Under the pieces are notes generated by a model that made no database searches, had not been told where the DNA came from, and saw only the letters and a list, made by a program, of their open reading frames with translations. A DNA stretch of 64,000 nt from DASQFI01 sp035633215 (lineage in GTDB: Bacteria > Acidobacteriota > Vicinamibacteria > Vicinamibacterales > SCN-69-37): the NCBI GenBank assembly GCA_035633215.1, contig DASQFI010000049.1:1-64000 (forward strand), written 5' to 3'. Shown here piece by piece: positions 1-8,976 of the stretch. The position numbers were made by a program, and so were the translations under genes. Position 1 is the first letter of the stretch. Each line of letters begins with the position of its first letter.

Positions 1-60
1 GTTTTACTGTAAGCTCCCATTCTATCTTTGCCCGGGTGACGCGTTTGCAGGAGAGAGCAG

Positions 61-2130
61 ATGAGAGTGAGTCAGAGTGTCGTTCTCGTGGTTGTATTGG
101 CCGTCGTCGCAGGCGCATGCGCGAAGAAGAAGGTAGCGCCGCCGCCGGCCGCGGCCGCGCCGCCCGCCGGCGCGCCTGGTGCTGCCGGTGCGCCCGCCGG
201 TGGACGCGGTGGCCCCCCGGGACCGCCGCCTCCGCCACCCGAGCCGATTCCGGCCGTGATGCCGACGCCTGTCACGCCGATCATCTCGGCGACGATCCCG
301 AGCCCGGATCCGCGCATTGGCCTCAAAGCCGGCATGTGGGACGCCGCACAGGCCGCGTGGAACCTGCGCATGATCTCGACGACGCCGCCGTCAAAGGACT
401 CGCTCGGTGCGACGCATTCGGATCTCGCGTTCACCGGCAAATATGCCGTCCAGGGCAACTACAACGGCTTCGAGATCTGGGACATCTCGAATCCCGTCAA
501 GCCCGTGCTGGCGAGCAGCTACGTGTGCCCGGCGTCGCAGAATGACGTCTCGGTCTACAAGAACCTGCTGTTCATGTCCTCCGAGTCCGGGGGCAGCCGG
601 GTCGACTGCAAGTTCGGCGGCGTCCCTGATCCCATCAGCAAGGAACGCGTGCGCGGCATTCGGATCTTCGACATCACGGACGTAAAGACCCCCAAGCTCC
701 TGACGAGCGTCCAGAACTGCCGAGGCTCGCACACGCATACGGTGCTCGAAGATCCGAAGGACAAAGAAAACATCTATATCTACATTTCCGGCAGTTCGGG
801 CGTTCGGTCGCCTGAAGAGGTGCCCGGCTGTGTTCAGGATGCGACGGACCCGAATACGTCGCTCTTCCGTATCGAGATCATCAAGGTTCCGCTGAAGGCG
901 CCCCAGACCGCCGCGATCGTGAGCGGCGCGCAGATCTTCACGGGACTCACGCGGGCGCCGGGGAACCCCGATCGGCAGGCTGCTGACCAGGCTGAAGCCG
1001 CGGCCCGTGCCGCCGCGCGCGGTGGTGCAGCGGCCGGCGCGGCTGGCGCAGCCGGAGGAGCGGCGGCCCGCGGCGGCGCGGCCGGTGGTGGGGCGGCCGG
1101 CGGTGGTGCCGCTGGTGCTGGTGCTGCTGGCGGAGCGGTCGCTGGAGGCGCGCCCGCGGCTGGCGGTGGGCGAGGTGGCGGACGCGGTGGCCTCCCTCCC
1201 AACGTGGGCCCATCGCAGTGCCACGACATCACGGTCTACCCGGGCGTCGGGCTTGGCGGCGGCGCGTGCGGCGGCTACGGACTTCTGCTCGACATCCGCG
1301 AGCCGACGCATCCGGTGCGCATGGATTTCGCCGGCGATCCGAATATGGCCTTCTGGCATTCGGCGACGTTCAGCAACGACGGCACGAAGGTGCTGTTCTC
1401 GGACGAGTGGGGCGGCGGCGGCGGGCCGAAATGCCGCGCGACCGATCGTCCGGAGTGGGGCGGCAACGCCCTCTTCACGATTGAGAAGAACAAGCTCGTG
1501 TTCCAAAGCTACTACAAGATTCCCGGCACCCAGACATCTGAAGAGAACTGCGTCGCGCATAACGGATCGCTCATCCCGATCCCCGGCCGTGACGTGATGG
1601 TGCAGGGCTTCTACCAGGGTGGCATCACGGTCTTCGACTGGACCGACGTCAAGAAGCCGACCGAGATCGCGTTCTTCGACCGCGGCCCCGTGGACGCCAC
1701 GAGAATGATCAGTGCGGGCTCCTGGTCGGTGTACTGGTACAACGGCGTGCTCGTGAGCTCGGAGATCAGGCGCGGCCTCGACATCTACGAGCTCGTGCCG
1801 AGTCCGCACGTCTCGCAGAACGAGATCGACGCGGCCAACACGGTGAAGCTCGAGTTCCTGAACGCGCAGGGCCAGCCGAAGTTCGTGTGGCCGCCAAGCT
1901 TCGCGAAGGCGAAGGCGTTCGTCGATCAGCTCGAGCGATCGAAGGGCCTCGCCCCGGCGAGAATCACCGCGGTGCGAAGCGCGCTGTCGGCCGCCGAGAA
2001 GCAGAGCGGCGCGGCGCAGAAGACCGCGCTCAGTCAGCTCGTGACGTCGCTGAATGCGGACGCGTCGGGTTCGTCGGATGCGGCCAAGGTGAAGATGCTG
2101 TCGGCCGCGGTCGCCGAACTGGCGAAGTAG
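61..2130 (+). CDS. LVIVD-repeat lipoprotein with Gly/Ala-rich insert
   Basis: A 689-residue exported protein. The N-terminus is a lipoprotein signal peptide with lipobox VAGAC and lipidated Cys20, followed by a Pro/Ala/Gly linker (about 25-62). The body has beta-propeller-like segments of the LVIVD type, for example GFEIWDISNPVKP and IRIFDITDVKTPK. Such propellers are generally found in surface or periplasmic proteins of unknown ligand. A very Ala/Gly-rich stretch (about 308-378) interrupts the propeller, which resumes at SQCHDITVYPG. The last 80 residues look helical. The start is well supported by an AGGAGA ribosome site 8-9 bases upstream. It is followed by a hairpin repeat and a strong terminator, so it is probably monocistronic. 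The enzymatic or binding role is unknown. Confidence 0.85.
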   Translation: MRVSQSVVLVVVLAVVAGACAKKKVAPPPAAAAPPAGAPGAAGAPAGGRGGPPGPPPPPPEPIPAVMPTPVTPIISATIPSPDPRIGLKAGMWDAAQAAWNLRMISTTPPSKDSLGATHSDLAFTGKYAVQGNYNGFEIWDISNPVKPVLASSYVCPASQNDVSVYKNLLFMSSESGGSRVDCKFGGVPDPISKERVRGIRIFDITDVKTPKLLTSVQNCRGSHTHTVLEDPKDKENIYIYISGSSGVRSPEEVPGCVQDATDPNTSLFRIEIIKVPLKAPQTAAIVSGAQIFTGLTRAPGNPDRQAADQAEAAARAAARGGAAAGAAGAAGGAAARGGAAGGGAAGGGAAGAGAAGGAVAGGAPAAGGGRGGGRGGLPPNVGPSQCHDITVYPGVGLGGGACGGYGLLLDIREPTHPVRMDFAGDPNMAFWHSATFSNDGTKVLFSDEWGGGGGPKCRATDRPEWGGNALFTIEKNKLVFQSYYKIPGTQTSEENCVAHNGSLIPIPGRDVMVQGFYQGGITVFDWTDVKKPTEIAFFDRGPVDATRMISAGSWSVYWYNGVLVSSEIRRGLDIYELVPSPHVSQNEIDAANTVKLEFLNAQGQPKFVWPPSFAKAKAFVDQLERSKGLAPARITAVRSALSAAEKQSGAAQKTALSQLVTSLNADASGSSDAAKVKMLSAAVAELAK

Positions 2131-2159
2131 CGCCCGCGGCCCGCGCGAGGTGCCGGGGC

Positions 2160-2184
2160 CCCCAACGCGGCAGCCGCGTTGGGG
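2160..2184. repeat. Perfect 11-bp hairpin downstream of LVIVD gene
   Basis: The left arm CCCCAACGCGG (2160-2170) and right arm (2174-2184) are exact inverse complements around a CAG loop. It lies 30 bases after the LVIVD stop and has no T-tract, so it reads more as a palindromic repeat unit than as a terminator. Confidence 0.7.
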
Positions 2185-2193
2185 TGGCCGTAG

Positions 2194-2244
2194 CGAGTCT
2201 GCGAGCGCCGGAGCGCGAGCGAGCGGGGGTGGGGCCCCGCGAGA
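2194..2244 (+). repeat. GC-rich dispersed repeat, copy 1
   Basis: This segment of about 50 bases, beginning CGAGTCTGCGAGCGCCGG and ending GGGGCCCCGCGAG, recurs in the same orientation at 14079-14124. The two copies differ by one substitution and a 4-base AGCG expansion here. Both copies sit in intergenic DNA just upstream of a membrane-protein gene (ADOP permease here, mscL there). Confidence 0.8.
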
Positions 2245-2290
2245 CTAACAAAAGAAGACAGACGAAAGGCTCAAAGACGCAAAGGCTCAG

Positions 2291-2333
2291 AGGCGGAAGG
2301 CACGGAATGATCGTGCCTTCCGCCTTATCTTTT
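2291..2333 (+). terminator. Strong rho-independent terminator
   Basis: A 14-bp perfect stem AGGCGGAAGGCACG / CGTGCCTTCCGCCT with a 7-base loop is followed by TATCTTTT. It separates the LVIVD gene from the ADOP permease and ends 22 bases before the permease start. Confidence 0.85.
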
Positions 2334-2355
2334 AGGAACGAGCAGGACCGAGGTT

Positions 2356-4830
2356 ATGCCGTTCGCATCCCCGCTGCGCTCGCTCGTCCGTAGCCGCTGG
2401 CTCTCGCTTTCGGTCGTGGCCACGATCGCGCTGGGGGTCGCAGCGCTCACCACGACGTTTGGGATCGTCAACGCGGCGCTCTTCCGCCAGCCGCCATTCC
2501 ACGACGCCGCGCGCCTCGCGATGCTGTACCTCGAGCGCAGACCCGAGGGCGAACCGCCGCGGCAGGAGCGGTGGTCGTTCGCCCGGTTCCAACTTCTGCA
2601 ACAGTCGCAGCAGAGCTTTGAGCAGATCGCGAGCTATTCACCCGCGACGATTACCCTGGCGGGTGATGACGGCGCAGAACTCGTGTACGCCGAGCGGGTG
2701 TCGGCGTCGTACTTTTCGCTCTTGCGCGTCGGCGCATCGCGGGGACGCCTGTTCACCGAGGACCACGACGTCGCGGAGCGTCCATCACCGGTCGCGGTAC
2801 TGAGCCACGGACTGTGGACGCAACGCTGGAATGGGGATCCGGGGATGGTCGGACGCACGATCCGCCTCAACGGTGTCCCTTTCGACGTGATCGGCGTTCT
2901 CCCACCCGGGTTTGCCGGCCTCTCCGGCCGCGCCGAGGTGTGGATTCCGCGAACGGTCTCGCCCCAGGTCACCTACGCCGAGTACCTCACGACGAACCAG
3001 AACTTCATCAGCGCCGTCGGCCGGCTGCGGACGGAGGTCGGGCTCGACGCCGCTCGGGTCGAGCTTGCGGTCCTCGGCGCCGAGATCAATCGCGCGCTGC
3101 CGAGCAATCCACGGGTCCCACAGGAGCGTGTGACCGCGACCGCGGTTTCGATCAATGACGCGCGCGTGGACAAGACCATCCGGCGCTCGCTCCTCGTGCT
3201 GTTGTGCGGCGTCGCGCTGCTGCACCTGCTGGCGTGCGCCAACGTCGCCAACCTGCTGCTCGGGCGCGCGGCGGCGAGGCAGCGCGAGTACGCGATGCGC
3301 GTCGCACTCGGCAGCAGCGCGAGCCGTCTCTTCACGCTCATTCTGGGGGAGGGGAGTGTCCTCGCGGCCGTCGGCGGCGTGCTCGGCATCCTGCTGGCAA
3401 CGTGGACCAGCGCGCTCGTGGCGCCACCCGCCAGCGCATGGAGGAACTTCTACGGAGGCCTCGCGCCGTTCGACGCGCCCGCCTTCTCAACCGTCGAGGT
3501 GGCTTTCGGGGCCGGGCTCGCCGTCGCGACAGCCCTGCTTGTCGCGCTGGCGCCGGCGATGAGCGCCTTTCGCATCGACGTGTCGTCGGCCATCAAGGCG
3601 AGCCGGCGAAGCGTCGCGGGCGGAGGACTCTCGCTGCGCCGCCCCTCCGCGCGCGGTGTCATCGTCGGCATCGAGGCGGCGCTCGCGACGCTGCTTGTCG
3701 TCGCGGCAGGACTCCTGGTCGACAGTTTCCAGCGGATGCAGCGGGCGCAGATCGGCGTCGAGCCGGCTCACGTGCTGACCTTCTGGGTGATCCCGTCCGA
3801 GGCGCGAATCCCGCCCGCAACCGCGCCAACATTCATTGCGCGCCTGCTCGACGCTCTGACGCGCGTGTCCGGTGTGCAGGCGGCGAGCGTGGACGGCGGC
3901 GGGCCGCTCAGCGGGACGGCCAACAGCACGCTTTACATCGAAGGCCGGCCAGGACCTCCCACCGGCCAGGCGCCTCCGGTGCTTCGACACTACATCGCAC
4001 CCGATCATTTCCGGACGCTTGGCATTCCAGTGCGGCGCGGCCGCGTGTTCACGCCGGCCGATACCGCCACGGCTCCCCGTGTGGCGGTGATCAGCGAGAC
4101 GGCGGCGCGGCGGTTCTGGCCCAACGAGGATCCGATCGGCCAGCGTGTGTGGTTCGGCGGCGGCAGCAGCTTCAATAGTCCGGAGTCGAGCGCGGAGATT
4201 GTCGGCATTGTCGCGGATGTCGTGTACGAGCCGCTCGACCGGCCGCCGAACTTCGCAAGCTTCTATACGCCGTATACGCAATTCACGTACGCGTCCCGCA
4301 TGGTCTTCCTGCGCACCGCGGGGAATCCAATGTCGGTCGTGCCGGACGTGCGCCGGGCGATCGCCTCCGTGGACCCGGAGATTGCGATGCAGGATGTGCG
4401 GCCGCTGACGGACCTGGTGACCGGATCGTGGGCGCGCCAACGGTTCGAGGCGATTCTGTTCGGCGGTTTTGGAGTGGCCGGACTCCTCCTGGCGGCCAGC
4501 GGCATCTTCGCCGTCCTGGCCTATGCGGTGGAGAGGCGGACTCATGAGTTCGGCATTCGCATGGCGCTCGGCGCCAATCCCGGCCGTATCGTGTCGCAGG
4601 TCCTCCGCGAGGGTCTGGCGTTTCCAGTGATTGGAGTCCTGGCGGGCCTGGCCGCGTCGGTGGCATTCACGCGCGTCCTGCAATCATCGCTGTACGAGAT
4701 CTCGCCGTTGGAGCCGAGCGTGCTCATCGGCATGACGGCCCTGCTGCTGATCGTCGCAGCCCTGGCTTGCCTGGCTCCGGCGTGGCGCGCCACGAGCGCG
4801 GACCCAATCGAGGCGCTTCGGTCGGAGTAG
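2356..4830 (+). CDS. ADOP-type ABC transporter permease (MacB/FtsX family)
   Basis: A full-length 824-residue permease of the Acidobacterial duplicated (ADOP) type. It has two MacB periplasmic-core plus FtsX units. The first transmembrane helix is at about 16-38. The first core domain is followed by FtsX helices at about 276-298, 327-350 and 378-398, a linker helix near 434-456, the second core, and a final helix trio near 700-725, 755-775 and 788-810. FtsX signatures such as EFGIRMALGANPGRIV are intact. ADOP proteins are usually encoded beside a PadR regulator, but none is adjacent here and the substrate cannot be inferred. It begins 22 bases after a terminator with a weak GAGG ribosome site. 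A degraded relative lies at 37388-37900. Confidence 0.92.
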   Translation: MPFASPLRSLVRSRWLSLSVVATIALGVAALTTTFGIVNAALFRQPPFHDAARLAMLYLERRPEGEPPRQERWSFARFQLLQQSQQSFEQIASYSPATITLAGDDGAELVYAERVSASYFSLLRVGASRGRLFTEDHDVAERPSPVAVLSHGLWTQRWNGDPGMVGRTIRLNGVPFDVIGVLPPGFAGLSGRAEVWIPRTVSPQVTYAEYLTTNQNFISAVGRLRTEVGLDAARVELAVLGAEINRALPSNPRVPQERVTATAVSINDARVDKTIRRSLLVLLCGVALLHLLACANVANLLLGRAAARQREYAMRVALGSSASRLFTLILGEGSVLAAVGGVLGILLATWTSALVAPPASAWRNFYGGLAPFDAPAFSTVEVAFGAGLAVATALLVALAPAMSAFRIDVSSAIKASRRSVAGGGLSLRRPSARGVIVGIEAALATLLVVAAGLLVDSFQRMQRAQIGVEPAHVLTFWVIPSEARIPPATAPTFIARLLDALTRVSGVQAASVDGGGPLSGTANSTLYIEGRPGPPTGQAPPVLRHYIAPDHFRTLGIPVRRGRVFTPADTATAPRVAVISETAARRFWPNEDPIGQRVWFGGGSSFNSPESSAEIVGIVADVVYEPLDRPPNFASFYTPYTQFTYASRMVFLRTAGNPMSVVPDVRRAIASVDPEIAMQDVRPLTDLVTGSWARQRFEAILFGGFGVAGLLLAASGIFAVLAYAVERRTHEFGIRMALGANPGRIVSQVLREGLAFPVIGVLAGLAASVAFTRVLQSSLYEISPLEPSVLIGMTALLLIVAALACLAPAWRATSADPIEALRSE

Positions 4831-4929
4831 CCTTACTTGGCATTACAAAGTTATTTACTGTAACTAAATCGTGCGGCGCACTGCCCGAACTGCACCTCGG
4901 CTGTCGGTGTGGGGTGTAAGGAACTCGGT

Positions 4930-6399
4930 CTATCTCTTCGTCCGCAGATCGAACGCGGCCATCTCCTGCAGATTCCTGACGAGTAGATACCCATCCGCAA
5001 GCGCGGGGTGGTTCCAGGTCTTACCGTCGAGCGCGGAGAATCGTGAAATCTCGTCGTGTTTGGCGGGCGTCGCACGCACCAGCGCGAGGTCGCCGTCCTC
5101 GGTCAGGACGATGATGTGGCCGCTCGCGAACACGATCTGGCCGTAGCCGTACCGTCCGCCCTTCCACTTCACGTCGCCCGTGGCCGCATCGAGACAGGTC
5201 AGGATCGCTTCGTCGAGACCGTAAATGAAGCCTTCGTGCAGCACTGAGCTCGTGAACTTGTTCTTCATCCGCGTGTTGCGCCAGATTTCGCGCACGGCGA
5301 ACTTGTTCCTGGCGCGCGTGATCTCCAGCAGGGCGGCGCCGATACCGTAGCTCGACGAGACGAACACGCGGCTGTCGCTGACGATGAGCGGCTGCGAGGC
5401 GTTGATGCCCATCTGCGTGGCCCAGGGGTACTGCCAGAGCAGTTCGCCCTTGCCCGGCGTGAGTCCGATCAGCCGCGTCGCGGTGAGCACGACGAGCTGG
5501 CGCGTGTCGGCGAGCGTGACGAGCATCGGCGACGAGTACGCCTGCTGATCGCTTTCCGCCGACCAGATGCGGTCGCCGCTTCGTCGATCGTAGGCCACCA
5601 CTGATTTCCCGTTTCGCGCACCCGGCAACACGATCACCGCATCATCGACAATCAACGGGGCGGCAGACATGCCCCACTGAAGATTGGCCGCGCCGGTGTC
5701 CTGGAGGATGTTGGTGCGCCAGAGCATCCGGCCGGTGTCGTCCTCGAGGCATTGCAGCTCGCCGTGCGCGCCGATAGCGTAGACGCGTCCGTCGAACCAG
5801 GTCGGCGTCGCGCGCGGGCCGTCGCCGCCCATGACTTCCTGGAACAACCCGTCCCACGAGTGCGTCCACAACTCGCGGCCGGTCACGACGTCGTAGGCTG
5901 CCACGACTTCCTTCGAGCGGCGCTGCTCGATCGTGAACGCGCGGCCGTGCGCGATGACGAACGACGCATAGCCGCCGCCCACCGGCTGCTTCCAGACTGG
6001 GCTCAGTCCTTCGGCCGGCCAGGCCGTCAGGATCGGCATTTCCTGGTAGCGGCCGTCGCGCGCCGGGCCGCGAAAGTCCGTCCAGTACGCGCGCGGATCG
6101 CCGCTCACCCCCACGCCCGCGGGCCGGATGGCCGGCGGCGCGTCGGCCGGATTCGTCGCGTCCGAGACGACCGCAGGCGGAAGTGAGGGCGCGGTCGTGG
6201 CCGGCATGCTCGCGCGCTGCGCGGCGCGATGGCGCTCGATCTCGTCGGCCACCGACTCGGCCGATTTCACGAATCCGAGCGACGTCTGTCCGCCGCCGCT
6301 GACCAGAATCCTCAGGCCGAAGAACCAGTAGAGGATCGTCGAGACGAGGGCCAGGACGACGATGAAGATCGCGGTCTTCTTGAGAATGCGCTTCAGCAA
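4930..6399 (-). CDS. PQQ-like beta-propeller protein, membrane-anchored
   Basis: About 489 residues. A basic N-terminus and one transmembrane helix (about 6-26) anchor a large periplasmic propeller. Repeated blades carry the tryptophan-docking style motif of quinoprotein-like domains, for example TGRELWTHSWDG, DTGRMLWRTNIL and ATGDVKWKGGRYG. I place the start at a TTG just before LKRILKK, because the reading frame further upstream lies inside the preceding gene. It follows that gene by about 20 bases on the same strand, so the two are probably co-transcribed. A close paralogue lies at 41123-42391, sharing the ILQDTGA and KGGRYG segments. Dehydrogenase residues are not evident, so a structural or assembly role is as likely as catalysis. 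Confidence 0.85.
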   Translation of the reverse strand: MLKRILKKTAIFIVVLALVSTILYWFFGLRILVSGGGQTSLGFVKSAESVADEIERHRAAQRASMPATTAPSLPPAVVSDATNPADAPPAIRPAGVGVSGDPRAYWTDFRGPARDGRYQEMPILTAWPAEGLSPVWKQPVGGGYASFVIAHGRAFTIEQRRSKEVVAAYDVVTGRELWTHSWDGLFQEVMGGDGPRATPTWFDGRVYAIGAHGELQCLEDDTGRMLWRTNILQDTGAANLQWGMSAAPLIVDDAVIVLPGARNGKSVVAYDRRSGDRIWSAESDQQAYSSPMLVTLADTRQLVVLTATRLIGLTPGKGELLWQYPWATQMGINASQPLIVSDSRVFVSSSYGIGAALLEITRARNKFAVREIWRNTRMKNKFTSSVLHEGFIYGLDEAILTCLDAATGDVKWKGGRYGYGQIVFASGHIIVLTEDGDLALVRATPAKHDEISRFSALDGKTWNHPALADGYLLVRNLQEMAAFDLRTKR

Positions 6400-6418
6400 A
6401 GCCAGGGTTCCGGTGCGT

Positions 6419-7579
6419 TTATCCCCACCCGAACAGAAACGCGCTGGGGATCGCGCACGCGTTCGTCGCGACAATCATGGCCCAGGATGCCCGCGGCCGG
6501 GCCGCCAAAAGCACATTCGCGGCGATCGCGAGCGGCAGGAGCACCCGGGTGAAGGCCCCAGGGGTGCCCTCCCAGACGACGGCGTGCGTCACCAGGCCAA
6601 GCACCAGATAGGACGCACCGACAAACGCCCAGGCCGACCGTTTCCCGGGCCGCAGGAGCTCCCGCACAATCCAGGCGCCTTGAGCAAGAAAGGCCACCAC
6701 GGCCAGCGCGGACGCGAGATTGAGGATCTCGAACGGCGCTCGTGCGAGGTCCGTCCTGACCTGATTCAGCTTCCAGAGAAGTCCTGACAACGGGGCTGAG
6801 ATTTGGCCCGGATTCGTGAACGCCTGGGCGAAATAGATCGATCGCAGGTAGTCCACCCACAGCGCGAGCGGCGCCACGCAAATGAGCGCCGCGGCGGAGA
6901 GGAGAAGCCAGCCGCGCCAATCCCGCCGGGCAAACCTGCCGAGGAGCGTCGCGGCGAACAGGCTCGTCTCGCGGCCGAGTCCAGCGAGACCGACGATGGC
7001 CAGCGCGATGATGGGATGACGTGGCAGGCGCTCGGCAACGGTGACCGCAATTGCGATGAGCAGCGCGCTTGGGCCGTCGGGGAGCGCATAGCGCACCGAC
7101 GACAGCATGCCCGGCGACAGCAGGCATCCCGCCCAGAGGACGAACGCGCGAGGTGTGGACGGCCTCATCCATCGGCACAGCAGCCACGCCATCAGCAGCC
7201 AGACGACAACGTTCTGAATCGCGTAGGCCTTCAGAATCCACGCGGGCCGGCCGAAGCCGAGCGCGTACGCCGTCCAGGAAAACAGGATGCGCCGCGCACG
7301 ATAGGCCGGGTTGTCGAGCGCGCGATCGATCGCCGGATCCCGCAGCAGTGGATCGACCGCCAGTTGCGCGTAGAACATGCCGTCGTAGCCGCTCGGCGCG
7401 GGGTTGTCGTAGTGCGGCGCGTTCTGCACGGCCGGGATTTCGTAGGCATGTCCGGCGGCAGGGAAGTCGATGAAGGCGGTGAAGCCGAAGGGTGGATGGT
7501 AGTATCTCGTCACGCTCGCGAGGAACGCCGCGACGACGAGCGCGTACGTCGCGATCCATTGCCCCCGCCGAAATGGCAC
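6419..7579 (-). CDS. Polytopic membrane protein, GT-C glycosyltransferase-like
   Basis: A 386-residue protein starting at a GTG (VPFRRGQWIATYALVV). Longer in-frame extensions upstream are Arg-rich antisense sequence and are rejected. There are roughly eight to nine hydrophobic helices. An early luminal/periplasmic loop has the motif PSGYDGMFYAQLAVDP. Acidic residues in the first loop are typical of GT-C polyprenol-linked glycosyltransferases, so a transfer role on lipid-linked sugars is plausible but not shown. The PQQ-like protein follows 20 bases downstream. Its start codon overlaps by 7 bases the start of the divergent gene at 7573, leaving no separate promoter region. Confidence 0.75.
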   Translation of the reverse strand: MPFRRGQWIATYALVVAAFLASVTRYYHPPFGFTAFIDFPAAGHAYEIPAVQNAPHYDNPAPSGYDGMFYAQLAVDPLLRDPAIDRALDNPAYRARRILFSWTAYALGFGRPAWILKAYAIQNVVVWLLMAWLLCRWMRPSTPRAFVLWAGCLLSPGMLSSVRYALPDGPSALLIAIAVTVAERLPRHPIIALAIVGLAGLGRETSLFAATLLGRFARRDWRGWLLLSAAALICVAPLALWVDYLRSIYFAQAFTNPGQISAPLSGLLWKLNQVRTDLARAPFEILNLASALAVVAFLAQGAWIVRELLRPGKRSAWAFVGASYLVLGLVTHAVVWEGTPGAFTRVLLPLAIAANVLLAARPRASWAMIVATNACAIPSAFLFGWG

Positions 7580-8139
7580 GCGCCTATCGTACTCGGACAG
7601 TTCTGCTGCTCGCGCTCGCCGTTGCCTTCTGTAAACCGGCGGATCGCGTCCCGGTCGCAGTGGTCGATCTACTCGACATGTTTCCCTCCGCCGAGCGCCG
7701 CGCGGCGCTTCCAGTAGACGTCGCGATCCGCGTCGACTTGGGTGGACCTGCCGGCGATATTCGTCCGATGATCTTGACGGCCACGCCTGCGCGTGTGATC
7801 TGGTCCACACGTCTTCCCGCGCGTGCTCGGCTCGAGACCGCGGTCATGCTCGCCGACGATGGGCATGGCCTGCAAAGTGGCAGCGCGACGGCCCGGATTG
7901 GGATCTCGGACGATCGCCGCTACGAACAACTCGCGAACATTTCGCTCGATGGCTCCGCGCGGCCGCGTGCCTGGCAGACGGTCTCAATCGATCTCGGCGG
8001 CTACTCTGGCTGGCAATGGAGCCTGTTCTATCGTCCGTGGGAACGCACGTGGCGGCTGATCTTCAGCGCCGATGGCGAGCGCGGGGGACATATCGCGTGG
8101 GCGAGGCCGATCGTGCAAGGGACGCGGTTCGGCCCTTGA
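7573..8139 (+). CDS. Exported protein of unknown function, repeat-modified C-terminus
   Basis: A 188-residue protein starting with a clear export signal (RTRTVLLLALAVAFCKPADR). The Cys at position 20 is only a weak lipobox. The rest is beta-rich with no domain I recognise; a late segment contains GYSGWQWSLFYRPW. Its 5' end overlaps the divergent membrane-protein gene by 7 bases and no ribosome site is visible. The last codons (TRFGP and the TGA stop) lie in the left arm of the palindromic repeat at 8119-8345, so the original C-terminus has probably been replaced or trimmed by the repeat. Confidence 0.6.
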   Translation: MARAYRTRTVLLLALAVAFCKPADRVPVAVVDLLDMFPSAERRAALPVDVAIRVDLGGPAGDIRPMILTATPARVIWSTRLPARARLETAVMLADDGHGLQSGSATARIGISDDRRYEQLANISLDGSARPRAWQTVSIDLGGYSGWQWSLFYRPWERTWRLIFSADGERGGHIAWARPIVQGTRFGP

Positions 8140-8345
8140 GGGACCGGCTCGCGGCCGACCTGCCCGCTCGCAGACCGTCGAGTCGACCCCGATGCCGGCC
8201 GCGGCCTCCGGCTCGAACCCGCTGCCTTCGTTCGCTCGGATTGCGAACTCACGCAGAACGCGCCACTCCGCACACGGCGGAGCTTGGCGCGTGCGGTCAC
8301 TGTCTCGCGGTAGGCGTCGGCCGCGAGCCTGTCCCTCAAGCAGTC
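8119..8345 (-). repeat. MITE-like palindromic repeat, copy E1
   Basis: Outer arms TTGAGGGACCGGCTCGCGG (left) and its near-exact inverse complement ending CCTGTCCCTCAAG (right) bound about 205 bases. Inside, 8259-8291 holds a 33-base hairpin core (CTCCGC stem, ACACG loop, GCGGAG stem, flanked by CGCGCCA / TGGCGCG). The same core occurs inverted and identical at 8747-8779. No coding capacity is recognisable. Confidence 0.8.
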
Positions 8346-8597
8346 GAACGGAACGTCTGTTGCCGGTCTGGTGTCGAGCCCGGTGTCTAATCGAGCGAGA
8401 CCTTCGTCAGCGGTTGGTTTTGACGACGGCTCTCCTTGCCGATGTCAGACCTCAGGAGCAAGGGTCTGACGCTCGACGCAATCGAGATCAACACAGATCC
8501 GCCATCCTCTCCGTGACGATCTCGTTCGGCGATCACGGTTCGAGATTTTTCGCCTGGTGAAACGAGTGAATAGGAATCGCTACGCTGCGAGTCGTGA
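8346..8597. other. Non-coding spacer between the two repeat copies
   Basis: I see no credible gene here. It has a small hairpin, TCAGACC with GGGTCTGA (about 8442-8470). The short reading frames crossing this area are compositional artefacts with no domain or ribosome site. The stretch may be the remains of a gene displaced between the M13 peptidase and the gene at 7573. Confidence 0.5.
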
Positions 8598-8935
8598 CTG
8601 CGGTTCGGCCTTTGAGGGAGACGATCGCGGCCGACATGCGCCGCGAGACATTGACCCTCGAGGCTCTTGCCGTGTCGGTCGCGGTCGACTTGGACTGACG
8701 CGATGTGCGTCAGTACGAACCCGCGCCGCAGGGAGCGAGGATTGCCCGCGCCAAGCTCCGCCGTGTGCGGAGTGGCGCGGTCAGCGTCAGGATGCAATCC
8801 GAGCGAACGGAGGCCGCGGGTTCGAGCGTCACGTCCCGGAGACCGCGACCGACACGGCAGGAGCCTCGAGGGTCTGCGAGCGGCGGGCTCCCCGGGCGGC
8901 CGCGAGCGTCTCCCTCAATGGCCGAACCGAACCTC
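8598..8935 (+). repeat. MITE-like palindromic repeat, copy E2
   Basis: A diverged copy of E1 in opposite orientation. The ends read CGGTTCGGCCTTTGAGGGAG (left) and CTCCCTCAATGGCCGAACCG (right). Nested inside are a second inverted pair (GACCCTCGAGGCTC with GAGCCTCGAGGGTC) and an 8-bp perfect hairpin ACTGACGC-GATGT-GCGTCAGT. The 33-base core at 8747-8779 is identical to that of E1. It resembles a non-autonomous element or REP-like repeat; no transposase is in the window. Confidence 0.8.
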
Positions 8936-8976
8936 GGATATGGACGTCAGCGGAACGCAGCGGCTCTGTGATCGAG

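Noticed and set aside
1..15. TTTACTGTAA near the left edge and again near 4853 as a transposon end
   Set aside because: Only about 10 bases are shared and no further similarity or duplication was found.
3487..4683. 398-codon open frame opposite the ADOP permease
   Set aside because: Antisense to an intact permease; no signal or motif.
8387..8797. 136-codon open frame crossing the repeat region
   Set aside because: Runs through a repeat and has no domain, ribosome site or codon bias; likely chance.
8119..8935. CRISPR array
   Set aside because: Repeats are inverted and diverged, not regularly spaced direct repeats, and there are no cas genes.
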